A stretch of DNA of 15,202 bases from Amoeboradix gromovi (taxonomy: Eukaryota; Sanchytriomycota; Sanchytriomycetes; Sanchytriales; Sanchytriaceae): NCBI GenBank assembly GCA_018985225.1, contig JADGIF010000198.1:1-15202 (forward strand). The letters are read 5' to 3'. The translations under genes and the position numbers were made by a program. Below are positions 15,074 through 15,202 of this stretch, in pieces; within the stretch, counting starts at the first letter, position 1, and every line of letters starts with the position of its first letter. The notes below the pieces were generated by a model. It had not been told where the DNA came from. It worked only from the letters and a program-made list of their open reading frames with translations, and made no database searches.

Positions 15074-15202
15074 TGGGACACCAAATATAAAAACTAGACT
15101 AACTCGTTTTTAAAGGAGGTGCTCCATACGGAGGAAATGCTATTATTAATAAAAGATCTTCTTCTATTATACCAATTTTCTTTCATTGATTGTATTCCTC
15201 TT
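15074..15202. mobile_element. Left end of a fourth MITE-like copy (partial)
   Basis: It starts TGGGACACC then AAATATAAAAACTAG and aligns base for base, with few changes, to the left 125 bp of the copy at 2491-2962. It runs off the end of the window. The two outside bases are TG. Its orientation is the same as the left ends at 2491 and 3373. Confidence 0.85.

Overview
The window is nuclear DNA of a eukaryote with a very compact, AT-rich genome. The gene content points to a fungus or close fungal relative: a Mep-type ammonium transporter, HAP3/NF-YB, Pfs2, TIF34 and TAF10. Small introns, very short intergenic gaps and poly(A) signals lying on stop codons would suit an early-diverging lineage (Rozellomycota, aphelid or microsporidia-adjacent). 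That placement is inference; no ribosomal or mitochondrial marker is present.

Layout from left to right. Positions 1-73 are the right end of a short inverted-repeat transposon (MITE), and 74-556 hold no recognised gene. Then follow Pfs2/WDR33 (mRNA 3'-end processing, minus) and HAP3/NF-YB (CCAAT-binding factor, minus). Two more copies of the MITE family lie at 2491-2962 and 3373-3657, between the HAP3 promoter and the start of eIF3i/TIF34 (plus). TAF10 (minus) converges on eIF3i. A 998-residue bromodomain protein of CECR2-like architecture (minus) and an ammonium transporter (minus) come next, followed by about 1.07 kb without a recognised gene. The right part is dense: an LRR protein (minus), a type I membrane protein with MRH-like lectin repeats (minus), a small secreted basic protein (plus), an 81-residue unknown (minus), an 86-residue unknown (plus) and a SET-domain protein (minus). 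A fourth MITE copy starts at 15074 and runs off the end.

The most striking feature is splicing. Four introns, each fixed by a continuous family motif or a restored membrane helix, are only 19, 19, 20 and 21 nt long. All start with GTA and end with YTAAY-WTAG, so the branch-point motif sits directly against the 3' splice site. These introns cut Pfs2, eIF3i, the ammonium transporter and the MRH protein; a plain ORF call would split or truncate all four. Ten of the twelve genes have AATAAA within 16 nt of the stop codon, five of them overlapping the stop or inside the coding region. One convergent pair has directly adjacent stop codons.

Several genes act in chromatin and RNA polymerase II expression (HAP3, TAF10, the CECR2-like protein, the SET protein, Pfs2), but nothing shows that they are co-regulated. 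I found no CRISPR array, tRNA, rRNA or virus.
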